From assembly GCA_022736275.1 (NCBI GenBank), contig DZBJ01000005.1, positions 64,456 to 128,455 of the forward strand: a stretch of DNA of 64,000 nt. The letters are read 5' to 3'. Below the pieces are notes generated by a model. That model was given only the letters and a program-made list of their open reading frames with translations, had not been told where the DNA came from and searched no databases. This document shows positions 31,934-39,973 of this stretch, piece by piece. The DNA comes from Rikenella microfusus (GTDB lineage: Bacteria > Bacteroidota > Bacteroidia > Bacteroidales > VadinHA17). A program made the position numbers and the translations under genes. Each line of letters begins with the position of its first letter. The first letter of the stretch is position 1.

Positions 31934-34699
31934 ATGCCAATGATGCACAACAATTACGCAAAAATAGCATTTAACTTGCATTTTCACGCACAAAGATTGT
32001 TTGTAACAATTTTCATGTCGCTTCTCTTCTCCCCGGCACTGTTTGGCCAGGAGAAGGTCATCCCTGTCACTGCTCCGGCTATTGTGCCAGACTCAATCCG
32101 GCTTAATGAACCGGATACATTACCCATACCGTTCATCCTGTCAGACACTATTTTTGCCGGCGAATCTGCTTCAGTCCGTGACACGGCAGGGCAGAAGCCT
32201 CCGCTGATCATCTCTCCTGATGCTGTTGACGAGCCCATTGTTTACAATGCCGACGGATACATGAAAACCGATCTCAGGACCAAAAAGGTGAGCCTGGTGC
32301 AGAATGCCAGAGTCACCTACGGTACGATAGAACTGACGGCTGACTCCATAGTGCTTGACATGGAGACCGGCTCTGTATATGCCACCGGAAGGATCGACTC
32401 TACGGGCAAAATGGCAGGCTTGCCAGTTTACAAGGATGGGGCCGAAGAGTTCAAGTCGAAGGAACTCACCTATAACTTCAAATCCAGGAAAGGGGTAATC
32501 CGCAATGTCACCACCGAGCAGGAGGGAGGATTCCTTCAGAGCACTACCACAAAGAGACATGAAGACGGCACGCTCCACGTCAACCGCAGCAAGTTCACCA
32601 CCTGTGACGCTGAAGAACCGCACTTTTATCTCGCCCTGCCAAAAGCCAAGGTCTATCCCGGTGAAAAGATTGTCTCAGGTCCGGCATATATGGTGGTTGC
32701 CGACATACCGTTACCTCTTATTCTGCCGTTTGGGTTCTTTCCCGTGCAGCAGCGGAGATCCTCAGGGATCGTGATGCCCAAGTACGGTGAGGAGGCACGG
32801 AGGGGCTATTACCTCTCCAACGGCGGATACTATTTCGCTCTGAGTGACTATTTTGATCTCAAGCTTACTGGATCTATCTATACCAATGGAACCTGGCTTG
32901 CCGACGCCGGCTCTTCATACAGGCTGAGATACCGTTTTAGTGGGACATTCGGGTTCAGCTATGCCAACAATATCACCAGCTACAAGGGATTGCCTGATTA
33001 CGCTCAGACAACTAACTACCGCCTCGCCTGGTCACACTCACAGGACGCCAAGGCGAGTCCGGGTTCACGCTTTTCCGCCAGCGTCAACATGAGCTCCAGC
33101 GGGTACGACAGGGAGAACAGCTATGATGTCGCTGACCATGTCACAACTACAAGACAGTCAAGCATCAGCTACTCCAGAAACTGGGCAGGAACGCCGTTCA
33201 GCTTCTCCACAAGCCTCAACCAGTCACAGAACGTCGAGAACAAGACCCTGATGCTGAACCTGCCCAAGGCCAGCCTGACCGTTTCGCGCATATATCCTCT
33301 CAAACCCAAACAGGCTGCGGGCAAGGCGAAATGGTACCACGACCTGACCACACAGTATACTGCATCACTCGATAATAAGATTGATACCTACGACAGCCTA
33401 TTCTTTACAAGTGCCATGTGGAAAAACATGAAGAACGGCTTCAAGCACGAAATACCACTGAGTCTGCAGATAAGGCCTTTTAATAACTTCTCCATCTCCC
33501 CCTCATTGCGCTATACCGGTGTACTCTACACGCAGCAGATCGAAAAGAGATGGGATCCTGACTACTATGACCCGGCAAAAGGAAAGGTTATACCCTCTGT
33601 CATCAACGATACGATCAGAGGCCTGACCTACGGACAGGCAGTTGTGCCATCAATAAGCGCTTCGTTTAACCCTCAGCTTTACGGTCACTTCCAGTTCACC
33701 AAAAAAGGGTCAAGGGTTGAGTCGATACGGCATGTGATGAAACCCTCTGTAGGATTCTCCTATTCCCCTGAATCCGAAAGGCTGTCAAGTGACATGTACA
33801 AGACCGTACAGGTTGACACCCTGGGAAACACCCGCGAGTACTCTATTTATGAAGGAAGTGTTTACGGCACTCCATCTGCAGGAATGCGCTCAGGATCTGT
33901 AACATTCGGACTGTCAAATATTGTTGAGGCAAAGATGTTTGCCAGAAACGACACTACGGGTAAGCCCAATAAGGTTAAGCTTATAGAGAGCCTCTCGCTG
34001 AATACTTCCTATAATCTTTTCTCCGACTCACTGAACTGGTCGCCCCTCAGCATGTCATTCCGCACGACCCTTGCCGAGAACATCAACGTTCAGGCAAGCA
34101 GTACCTTCAATCCATATGCGATCAATGATAGAGGAGTTACCATAGATGAACCGGCCATCACACAGGGCCAGGGTCTGGCCCGAATGACAAACCTGAACAT
34201 GAGCCTCGACTTTGACCTGGGGAGGCTGCTCAGGGGTAAGGAGAGCGGCAGGCAACAACAGCAGGGACCTGGCATCACATCCGGAACACCGGGTGAGGCT
34301 GGTTCCGGTCCGGGCAGCAACCTGCCTCTGGCGAAAAGTAACATCGATGAGTTCGGGTATGTGAAGTTTGACGTCCCCTGGTCGCTCAGGGTGGCCTATA
34401 ACTTCAACTACAGCAAGCCCGGGGTAACATCGAATATAACCCAGACAATGACTCTTGGAGGTGATCTGAAGCTTACACCGAAGATTGCATTAACCTACAA
34501 CACGGGCTATGATATCAAGGCAAACGAGATAACAATGACCAGGGTAGGCATCTCACGCGACCTGCATTGCTGGGAGATGAGTTTTAACTGGATACCCGTC
34601 GGGTATATGAAGAGCTGGAACTTCACCATCAGGGCCAAGGCAAGCATGCTTCAGGATATTAAATACGAAAGGAGCAAGGATTACCATGAGAATTATTAA
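31934..34699 (+). CDS. lptD: LPS-assembly protein LptD/OstA-like
   Basis: A 921-residue outer-membrane protein. A signal peptide region (LFVTIFMSLLFSPALFGQ) precedes an OstA/LptA-type beta-jellyroll (about 100-250: MKTDLRTKKVSLVQNARVTY, LTADSIVLDMETGSVYATG). The rest is a large beta-barrel with alternating aromatic strands (YYLSNGGYYFALSDYFDLKL, FGFSYANNIT) and a Gly/Gln/Pro-rich loop near residue 790. It ends in amphipathic strands. LptD inserts LPS into the outer leaflet with LptE; no LptE is nearby. Its start lies eight bases after a -7 box, and its 5' end overlaps the divergent amidase promoter. The end of the gene runs into ridA. Confidence 0.85.
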   Translation: MPMMHNNYAKIAFNLHFHAQRLFVTIFMSLLFSPALFGQEKVIPVTAPAIVPDSIRLNEPDTLPIPFILSDTIFAGESASVRDTAGQKPPLIISPDAVDEPIVYNADGYMKTDLRTKKVSLVQNARVTYGTIELTADSIVLDMETGSVYATGRIDSTGKMAGLPVYKDGAEEFKSKELTYNFKSRKGVIRNVTTEQEGGFLQSTTTKRHEDGTLHVNRSKFTTCDAEEPHFYLALPKAKVYPGEKIVSGPAYMVVADIPLPLILPFGFFPVQQRRSSGIVMPKYGEEARRGYYLSNGGYYFALSDYFDLKLTGSIYTNGTWLADAGSSYRLRYRFSGTFGFSYANNITSYKGLPDYAQTTNYRLAWSHSQDAKASPGSRFSASVNMSSSGYDRENSYDVADHVTTTRQSSISYSRNWAGTPFSFSTSLNQSQNVENKTLMLNLPKASLTVSRIYPLKPKQAAGKAKWYHDLTTQYTASLDNKIDTYDSLFFTSAMWKNMKNGFKHEIPLSLQIRPFNNFSISPSLRYTGVLYTQQIEKRWDPDYYDPAKGKVIPSVINDTIRGLTYGQAVVPSISASFNPQLYGHFQFTKKGSRVESIRHVMKPSVGFSYSPESERLSSDMYKTVQVDTLGNTREYSIYEGSVYGTPSAGMRSGSVTFGLSNIVEAKMFARNDTTGKPNKVKLIESLSLNTSYNLFSDSLNWSPLSMSFRTTLAENINVQASSTFNPYAINDRGVTIDEPAITQGQGLARMTNLNMSLDFDLGRLLRGKESGRQQQQGPGITSGTPGEAGSGPGSNLPLAKSNIDEFGYVKFDVPWSLRVAYNFNYSKPGVTSNITQTMTLGGDLKLTPKIALTYNTGYDIKANEITMTRVGISRDLHCWEMSFNWIPVGYMKSWNFTIRAKASMLQDIKYERSKDYHENY
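31959..31966 (-). promoter_or_regulatory. -7 element of the amidase-MCE operon
   Basis: CAAAAATA reads TAttTTTG on the minus strand. It lies inside the first codons of lptD, so the two divergent transcripts would overlap at their 5' ends. Confidence 0.4.
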
Positions 34700-34718
34700 C
34701 GAAATCAAGTCATCAGGA

Positions 34719-35099
34719 ATGAAAAGAATTATCAGCACAACTGCCGCACCGGGGGCCATCGGACCCTACAGCCAGGCTGTGGAGGCCAACGGAACACTTT
34801 ACATCTCCGGCCAGGTGCCGATCGATCCTGCCACCGGCAAGATCGTCGAGGGAGGCATAACCGAACAGACCACACAGGCGCTCAAGAATATAAAGGCTAT
34901 ACTGCTTGCGGCGGGATATACTCTTAATGACGTTGTCAAATCAACATGCCTGCTCTCAGACATGTCGGATTTCAAGGCCATGAACGAGGTCTACGCTCAG
35001 TTCTACACCTCTGAACAGCCGGCACGGGCCGCTTTTGCCGTCAAAGGCCTACCGCTGGGAGCGCTGATCGAGATTGAAACGGTGGCGGTAAAACAGTAG
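34719..35099 (+). CDS. ridA: RidA-family enamine/imine deaminase
   Basis: A 126-residue YjgF/YER057c/UK114 protein that hydrolyses reactive 2-aminoacrylate and related imines, protecting PLP enzymes. It matches the family throughout: AAPGAIGPYSQAVEANGTLYISGQ at the start (Tyr and Gln pocket), TEQTTQALKNIKAILLAAG, and the arginine in EQPARAAFAVKGLPLGALIEIE that binds the substrate carboxylate. The ATG at 34719 gives the standard length; an ATG at 34686 overlaps lptD by 14 bases and would add eleven residues. Confidence 0.95.
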   Translation: MKRIISTTAAPGAIGPYSQAVEANGTLYISGQVPIDPATGKIVEGGITEQTTQALKNIKAILLAAGYTLNDVVKSTCLLSDMSDFKAMNEVYAQFYTSEQPARAAFAVKGLPLGALIEIETVAVKQ

Positions 35100-35124
35100 A
35101 GGCCGGTCTCAGACCAGCCTCTAC
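35096..35124. terminator. Hairpin between ridA and rplI
   Basis: GTAGAGGC (35096-35103) pairs with GCCTCTAC (35117-35124); an inner GGTC/GACC extends the stem after one mismatch. There is no T-tract on either side. Its position between convergent genes suggests a transcript end or RNA-stabilising hairpin for both. Confidence 0.55.
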
Positions 35125-35153
35125 ATAGTATTCAAAGCGGATTTTATATCCGT

Positions 35154-35600
35154 TTATTCTGCTATAACCTCGAAGTTGACATCAACCCTGACGTCGCGGT
35201 GCAGCTTGACCACTGCCTTGTAGCTGCCTACCTCCTTGATGGCTTCCTCGCCAAGAATGATGTTCTTGCGGTCAATCTCAAACCCTTTTTCATTCAGGGC
35301 CTCAGCCAGCTGAATGGTATTGACTGAACCGAAGATCTTTCCTGCGGAACTCACCTTGGCTCCGATAACAAGCTTAACGGCGCCGAGCTTTGCTGCCAGC
35401 TTCTCAGCTTCCTGCCTGATCTTCTCTTCCTTGTGAGCCCTCTGCTTCAGGTTCTCATTATGAATCTTGACGGCAGAGCCGGTTGCCTGGATGGCATAAC
35501 CCTTGGGAATGAGGAAATTCCTTGCGTAACCGGTCTTGACTGAAATAACGTCATTCTTCAGACCGAGCTTCTCCATATCCTGCGTGAGAATAATTTTCAT
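35154..35600 (-). CDS. rplI: 50S ribosomal protein L9
   Basis: A 148-residue L9 with the N-terminal RNA-binding domain (MKIILTQDMEKLGLKNDVISV, GYARNFLIPKGYA), the long connecting helix (IRQEAEKLAAKLG) and the C-terminal domain (SSAGKIFGSV, VDVNFEVIAE). It is the last gene of rpsF-rpsR-rplI, the usual order; the ssb or priB gene often found in this operon in other phyla is absent. Confidence 0.98.
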   Translation of the reverse strand: MKIILTQDMEKLGLKNDVISVKTGYARNFLIPKGYAIQATGSAVKIHNENLKQRAHKEEKIRQEAEKLAAKLGAVKLVIGAKVSSAGKIFGSVNTIQLAEALNEKGFEIDRKNIILGEEAIKEVGSYKAVVKLHRDVRVDVNFEVIAE

Positions 35601-35613
35601 GTCTCTTCCTCCT

Positions 35614-35883
35614 TTACTTCATAAGATCAGCTACATAGGGAAGCATGGCAAGGTGACGGGCACGCTTGATGGCTTTTGAAACCCTCCTCTGGTACTTCAG
35701 CGAGGTGCCGGTGATACGGCGGGGAAGGATCTTACCCTGTTCATTGAGAAACTTCTTCAGGAACTCGGGATCCTTGTAGTCAATGTACTTGATCTTGTTC
35801 TTCTTGAACCTGCAGTATTTCTTCTTCTTGATCTCTACTGTAGGCGGTGTCAGGTACCTTATTTCCGAATTGTTCTGTGCCAT
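35614..35883 (-). CDS. rpsR: 30S ribosomal protein S18
   Basis: An 89-residue S18 with the conserved [18 protein letters not shown] and [22 protein letters not shown] segments. It partners S6 on the small-subunit platform. It lies 13 bases upstream of rplI and 2 bases downstream of rpsF. Confidence 0.98.
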   Translation of the reverse strand: MAQNNSEIRYLTPPTVEIKKKKYCRFKKNKIKYIDYKDPEFLKKFLNEQGKILPRRITGTSLKYQRRVSKAIKRARHLAMLPYVADLMK

Positions 35884-35885
35884 GA

Positions 35886-36239
35886 TTATTCCTCCCTGAC
35901 TTTTTCGGTTTCTTTCATTCTTCTCTTCTTTTCAGCATACTCTACAGCATACTTTTCCATATGGAAGGTCAGGAAACGGATGATCCTTTCATCCCTTCTG
36001 TACTGCACTTCTAATTTTTCTATCAACTCACCAGGCCCTCTGAACTCGATCAGGTAATAAAAACCGGTCGATTTTTTCTGAATGGGATAAGCGAGTTTCT
36101 TCAGACCCCAGTTCTCTTCATGAATGATCTCACCATCGTTGTCAGTGATGATCTTCTTGAATTTCTGAACCGCTTCCTTCATCTGATTTTCAGACAAAAC
36201 GGGAGTTGCAATGAAAACGGTTTCGTACTGATTCAACAT
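35886..36239 (-). CDS. rpsF: 30S ribosomal protein S6
   Basis: A 117-residue S6 beginning [17 protein letters not shown] and containing [24 protein letters not shown] and [12 protein letters not shown]. The ATG at 36239 gives the normal N-terminus; longer readings run into the promoter. The C-terminus is a short charged helix. It heads the ribosomal operon. Confidence 0.97.
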   Translation of the reverse strand: MLNQYETVFIATPVLSENQMKEAVQKFKKIITDNDGEIIHEENWGLKKLAYPIQKKSTGFYYLIEFRGPGELIEKLEVQYRRDERIIRFLTFHMEKYAVEYAEKKRRMKETEKVREE

Positions 36240-36277
36240 CTCTTTTTTAGTTATAATTGTGTTAATAAATCGGGTTG

Positions 36278-36285
36278 CAAAAGTA
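36278..36285 (-). promoter_or_regulatory. -7 element of the rpsF operon
   Basis: CAAAAGTA reads TActTTTG on the minus strand, 38 bases before the rpsF start. The leader could accommodate S6:S18 feedback structures, but I see no clear stem. Confidence 0.55.
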
Positions 36286-36328
36286 AGACAATAAATCTTA
36301 AAAAAAAATATTCCCGCAACTATTTGAT

Positions 36329-36336
36329 TATATTTG
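36329..36336 (+). promoter_or_regulatory. -7 element of dnaX
   Basis: TAtaTTTG, 35 bases before the ATG at 36372. The -33 region (about 36306) has only TTCC. Confidence 0.5.
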
Positions 36337-36371
36337 TGACTGATATACAAGACAGACTGCTGATACCCGCT

Positions 36372-38090
36372 ATGGATAACTTCATCGTATCTGCCAGAAA
36401 ATACCGGCCTGCCACATTTGACATGGTTGTGGGGCAGGATACCATTACCACTACACTGAAGAACGCAATAAGGAACAATTTTCTTGCGCAGGCATATCTT
36501 TTTTGTGGTCCGCGCGGTGTGGGAAAGACAACCTGCGCCAGGATATTTGCAAGGACAATCAACTGTGCAAGCCCCGGACCTGACGGCGAGGCGTGTGACA
36601 AGTGCGAGTCATGCAGCTCATTCAACTCACAGGCATCTTTCAATATACATGAGCTCGATGCGGCATCTAACAACAGCGTTGATGACATCCGCAACCTTAC
36701 CGACCAGGTCAGGATTCCGCCTCAGGTAGGCAAATTCAGCGTATACATCATTGACGAAGTCCACATGCTCTCGGCCCAGGCTTTCAACGCATTCCTGAAG
36801 ACCCTCGAGGAGCCTCCGTCACATGCCATCTTCATCCTTGCCACTACCGAGAAGCATAAGATCATACCCACCATTCTTTCCCGCTGCCAGATATTCGATT
36901 TCAACCGCATAAACGTTGATGACATCGTCCAGCGCCTGAGCTGGGTGGCCGGGAATGAAGGAGTGAAGGCCGAACAAGAGGCGCTCCATGTCATTGCCAA
37001 CAAGGCTGACGGTGCCATGCGTGATGCCCTCTCCATCTTCGACCAGATAGTGAGCTTCAGCGGTAAAAACATCACCTACGCTGATGTAATTGCCAACCTT
37101 AATGTGCTTGACTATGAGTACTACTTCAGGATTACCTCCGCGGCAATCGACGGTGATGTCACATCGGTGCTGCTGACCTATAACGAGATCCTTAACAAGG
37201 GCTTCGACGGGTATAACTTCATGGCCGGGCTGAATAATCATCTCCGTGACCTGCTTGTGAGCCGCGATGAGGCCACGATTAAGCTGCTGGAAACATCGCC
37301 CTCGATAAGACAACGTTACCGTGAGCAGGCCGTCAGGGCACCGCTGTCATTCATTTACGATTCGCTTGATGTAGGCTCACAGTGCATGCTTAACTTCCGC
37401 AGCAGCAAGAACCAGCGCCTGCACGTTGAACTGGCACTGCTGCGCATGTGCAAGCTTTCAGAGGAGAAAGCTGAGGCAGAGCCAAAAAAAAAAGCTGAAC
37501 GGCAACCCGAACCTGCAGAGCCTGAAATAAAGCTTTCATCACCCTCACCGACACCCTCTGCCACTGCCATCCCGCAGACCGGACCGGCTGCCGGATCAGC
37601 TAAAAGCGTCCCTCTGGCCGAAGATGGTAAAAAGGTATCGATAAAGAACATTATCTCTGGCGCAGGACAGCCGGAAAATATTGTCAGTGAACCTGTTCCT
37701 GATACCAGCCCATCTGCGGAAACACGCCAGTTCACACCTGAAGAGCTGAAGGAGGCATGGAACCTTTTTGCCGCAGAGGTGAAAGAGGCCAGCCCCAGAA
37801 TAGCGGTTACACTCTCCGCCGTCTCACCCGTGCTGCTTCCTGACTGGATAATTGTCCTTAAACTTGACAATTCGACCCTCAAGGAGACATTCGACCAGAA
37901 CTTCAGGGCAAGACTGGAGAACCATCTCCGCTTATCACTTCATAACTCCTCGGTGAAACTGCAGACAACCGTGGAAGCCACTGAGAGAGGAGAGATACTC
38001 TATTCATCCGAACAGAAGTTCAACCACCTGGCCTCAAAAAATCCTGCCCTGAAGGATCTCAAGAAGACCTTTAACCTCGACTTTGACTAG
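36372..38090 (+). CDS. dnaX: DNA polymerase III subunit gamma/tau
   Basis: A 572-residue clamp-loader ATPase. The AAA+ domain starts [16 protein letters not shown]. It has Walker A in [16 protein letters not shown] and zinc-binding cysteines in [19 protein letters not shown]. Walker B is in [11 protein letters not shown], and the SRC arginine finger is in [10 protein letters not shown]. Residues about 375-470 are a low-complexity Pro/Ala/Ser linker, and the C-terminal 110 residues form a tau-like domain. The ATG at 36372 is chosen over upstream starts that would overlap rpsF and the promoter. I see no slippery A-run with a strong hairpin that would prove a gamma frameshift, although an A9 run occurs near 37485 (AAAAAAAAA within Lys codons). 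Confidence 0.95.
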   Translation: MDNFIVSARKYRPATFDMVVGQDTITTTLKNAIRNNFLAQAYLFCGPRGVGKTTCARIFARTINCASPGPDGEACDKCESCSSFNSQASFNIHELDAASNNSVDDIRNLTDQVRIPPQVGKFSVYIIDEVHMLSAQAFNAFLKTLEEPPSHAIFILATTEKHKIIPTILSRCQIFDFNRINVDDIVQRLSWVAGNEGVKAEQEALHVIANKADGAMRDALSIFDQIVSFSGKNITYADVIANLNVLDYEYYFRITSAAIDGDVTSVLLTYNEILNKGFDGYNFMAGLNNHLRDLLVSRDEATIKLLETSPSIRQRYREQAVRAPLSFIYDSLDVGSQCMLNFRSSKNQRLHVELALLRMCKLSEEKAEAEPKKKAERQPEPAEPEIKLSSPSPTPSATAIPQTGPAAGSAKSVPLAEDGKKVSIKNIISGAGQPENIVSEPVPDTSPSAETRQFTPEELKEAWNLFAAEVKEASPRIAVTLSAVSPVLLPDWIIVLKLDNSTLKETFDQNFRARLENHLRLSLHNSSVKLQTTVEATERGEILYSSEQKFNHLASKNPALKDLKKTFNLDFD

Positions 38091-38108
38091 ACTATTGACA
38101 TACAACCG

Positions 38109-38915
38109 GTGAGCGGCAAAAATCATACGGAGGAGAGTGGCAGCATTGCATCTGAAAGCCATGGTGCCGCTGTCAATGCCGGTAAGGCATATGTCATGGC
38201 AGGTGCCATTGCACATGACCTGAACACAATTCTTACAACCATTTACGGTTACAGCGAGACGGCGCTTGAAACCATTGATGAGACTTCAGAGGCGGGACGC
38301 AATATTCGCAGGATTATCGAGGCAGCAGACAGGGCGAGGAGCCTCACTTCACAGCTCCTTGACCTCAGTCGCAAATTAGCACAGAATAAGGCTCCCCTGA
38401 AGGTGATTGATGTTTTGTCAGAAACACTCGACTTTCTGCAGCCGTCAGCAGGAAGTAACATCATAGTCGTCCGGCAGATAAAGACTCCCGGGATTCTTGT
38501 CGAGGCGCTTCCCGAACAGCTCTTCAGGGTCTTTCTGAATATTGCAGCGAATGCCCTTGATTCAATGGAAGATACCGGGGGCAGCCTGACGGTAACTCTC
38601 GATGCCTCTGGTATCAGCGATGGCACAGAGGCCGGAGCAAACCGCAGACAGGTACTCATACGCTTTGCGGATACGGGAAAAGGGATGGACGCGGAAACCT
38701 CTGCGAGGATGTTTGAGCCCTTCTTTACCTCAGGAAAAAGGGAGAAGGGAACAGGCCTCGGGCTGACAATAGTGCGCGATATCGTTACTGAAATGAACGG
38801 CTCCCTGAGGGTTAACTCGGAGAAGGGCAGGGGAACCGTCATTGATCTGCTGCTTCCTGCCGCGGAGTTTGGCTCTCTCCCTGAAAAACCTTACCTTCGG
38901 AACCCTGAAAAGTAA
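38109..38915 (+). CDS. Histidine kinase without a sensor domain
   Basis: A 268-residue soluble kinase. The dimerisation/phosphoacceptor domain is at residues 25-95, with His36 in GAIAHDLNTIL, the NtrB-like H-D-L-N variant. The HATPase_c domain follows: N-box FLNIAANALDSM, G1 FADTGKGMD, F-box FEPFFTS, G2 GTGLGLTIV. No membrane helix or PAS domain precedes the His box; the 24-residue N-terminus is low complexity. The start is a GTG at 38109, 18 bases after dnaX. The next gene is a receiver protein 12 bases downstream, the likely partner. The signal may come through protein-protein contact. Confidence 0.88.
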   Translation: MSGKNHTEESGSIASESHGAAVNAGKAYVMAGAIAHDLNTILTTIYGYSETALETIDETSEAGRNIRRIIEAADRARSLTSQLLDLSRKLAQNKAPLKVIDVLSETLDFLQPSAGSNIIVVRQIKTPGILVEALPEQLFRVFLNIAANALDSMEDTGGSLTVTLDASGISDGTEAGANRRQVLIRFADTGKGMDAETSARMFEPFFTSGKREKGTGLGLTIVRDIVTEMNGSLRVNSEKGRGTVIDLLLPAAEFGSLPEKPYLRNPEK

Positions 38916-38927
38916 AATAATGCGAAT

Positions 38928-39293
38928 ATGGCAGGTGTAATGATAGTTGAAGATGATGCCGCACTGCGTGAGATGCTGAGGGATTCCCTGGAAAAGCGCA
39001 AGTATACGGTCATTACCGCTGCCGACGGCAGGGAGGCCCTGGCTAAATTCCGACCCTCGGTGGTTGATCTGGTCATCACTGACCTCCTTATGCCTGAAGA
39101 AGACGGACTGATGGTGATAATGAAGATAAGGGAGATGAAGCCATCCACACGCCTGATAGCCATCAGCGGCGGCGGTCAGGCAGGTCCGGGAAGCTACCTG
39201 CTGATGGCAAGCAAACTGGGCGCGGATCATGTATTTTCGAAGCCGTTCCTTCCTTCGGAACTGGTGCAGAAAGTAAAGGAGCTGCTGGGATAA
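38928..39293 (+). CDS. Receiver-only response regulator
   Basis: A 121-residue CheY-like protein: acidic pocket VEDD (8-10), phosphoacceptor Asp52 in VITDLLMPEEDG, Ser80 in IAISGGG and Lys105 in FSKPF. There is no DNA-binding or enzymatic output domain, so it must act by binding a partner or pass phosphate on. It is paired with the sensorless kinase just upstream. Confidence 0.92.
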   Translation: MAGVMIVEDDAALREMLRDSLEKRKYTVITAADGREALAKFRPSVVDLVITDLLMPEEDGLMVIMKIREMKPSTRLIAISGGGQAGPGSYLLMASKLGADHVFSKPFLPSELVQKVKELLG

Positions 39294-39350
39294 ACATTAT
39301 TACTCTCCTGTTGTTACTGAGGAAAACTGAACCATTAAATATTCAATAAT

Positions 39351-39842
39351 ATGTTAACAAAGAAAGTTGAAGAGATATGCAACAGGCAGATCGAAAGAGA
39401 AGGTTACTCTTCAAACCTCTACATGTCCATGGCTTCATGGGCAGAGAACAAGGGCATGGCCGGAATGGCTGCATGGCTTTATGCACAGGCAGATGAAGAG
39501 AGAATGCATATGCTCAAATTCATCAGGTTTGTGAATGAGCGCGGCGGAGTCGCTGTCATACCTGCATTCAAGCAGCCCCCGGTGAAGTACAAGGGCATTC
39601 ACGAGATGTTTAAGGAGGTGCTCAGGCATGAGCAGTTCATATCCGCCAGTATTAATGAGGTGCTTGCAGCCTCTATCGCTGAGAATGATTATGCCACTAC
39701 CAACTGGATTCAGTGGTTTGTCAAGGAGCAGGTGGAAGAGGAGAGCAGCGTGCAGCTGATCATTGACAAGCTTGCATTGGCCGGTGAACAGGGAATCTAT
39801 TTCCTTGACCGCGATATTATGAGAATGAGGGGAGAAAAGTAA
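39351..39842 (+). CDS. ftnA: Ferritin
   Basis: A 163-residue bacterial non-haem ferritin that oxidises and stores iron in a 24-subunit shell. Ferroxidase ligands are visible at the family positions: Glu17, Glu50 and His53 (ADEERMH), and the Glu of the third helix near residue 94. The fourth-helix segment VKEQVEEESSVQ carries further acidic ligands. It follows the receiver gene by 57 bases; no clear TAnnTTTG box is present, so it may be transcribed from upstream as well. It ends at a strong terminator. Confidence 0.95.
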   Translation: MLTKKVEEICNRQIEREGYSSNLYMSMASWAENKGMAGMAAWLYAQADEERMHMLKFIRFVNERGGVAVIPAFKQPPVKYKGIHEMFKEVLRHEQFISASINEVLAASIAENDYATTNWIQWFVKEQVEEESSVQLIIDKLALAGEQGIYFLDRDIMRMRGEK

Positions 39843-39881
39843 CCTCTGGCCAGGTGATCACCTGGTGTGGAAAATCAACAA

Positions 39882-39914
39882 GGGCTGTCGTGGATTTCCA
39901 CAGCAGCCTTTTTC
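39882..39914 (+). terminator. Rho-independent terminator after ferritin
   Basis: GGCTG (39883-39887) and GTGGA (39890-39894) pair with TCCAC (39897-39901) and CAGCC (39904-39908) around a short loop, with a two-base internal mismatch, and TTTTT follows. It ends the dnaX-to-ferritin transcript before the secA promoter. Confidence 0.88.
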
Positions 39915-39938
39915 TGTATACAGAGCCGGAAAAAATTG

Positions 39939-39946
39939 TACTTTTG
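39939..39946 (+). promoter_or_regulatory. -7 element of secA
   Basis: TActTTTG, 27 bases before the secA ATG, with a T-rich -33 region around 39911. Confidence 0.55.
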
Positions 39947-39973
39947 CGGTTGTTTTAAAAAGATAGGCAGTAA

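Noticed and set aside
36819-37313. Long open frame antisense to dnaX (and similar long antisense frames in ligA, secA, folD and the addB-like gene)
   Set aside because: These are shadow frames of strong, motif-supported genes; they have no ribosome sites, promoters or recognisable domains.
37470-37500. Programmed frameshift in dnaX producing gamma
   Set aside because: An A9 run lies in Lys codons, but no convincing downstream stem or upstream Shine-Dalgarno-like stimulator was evident, so I do not claim it.
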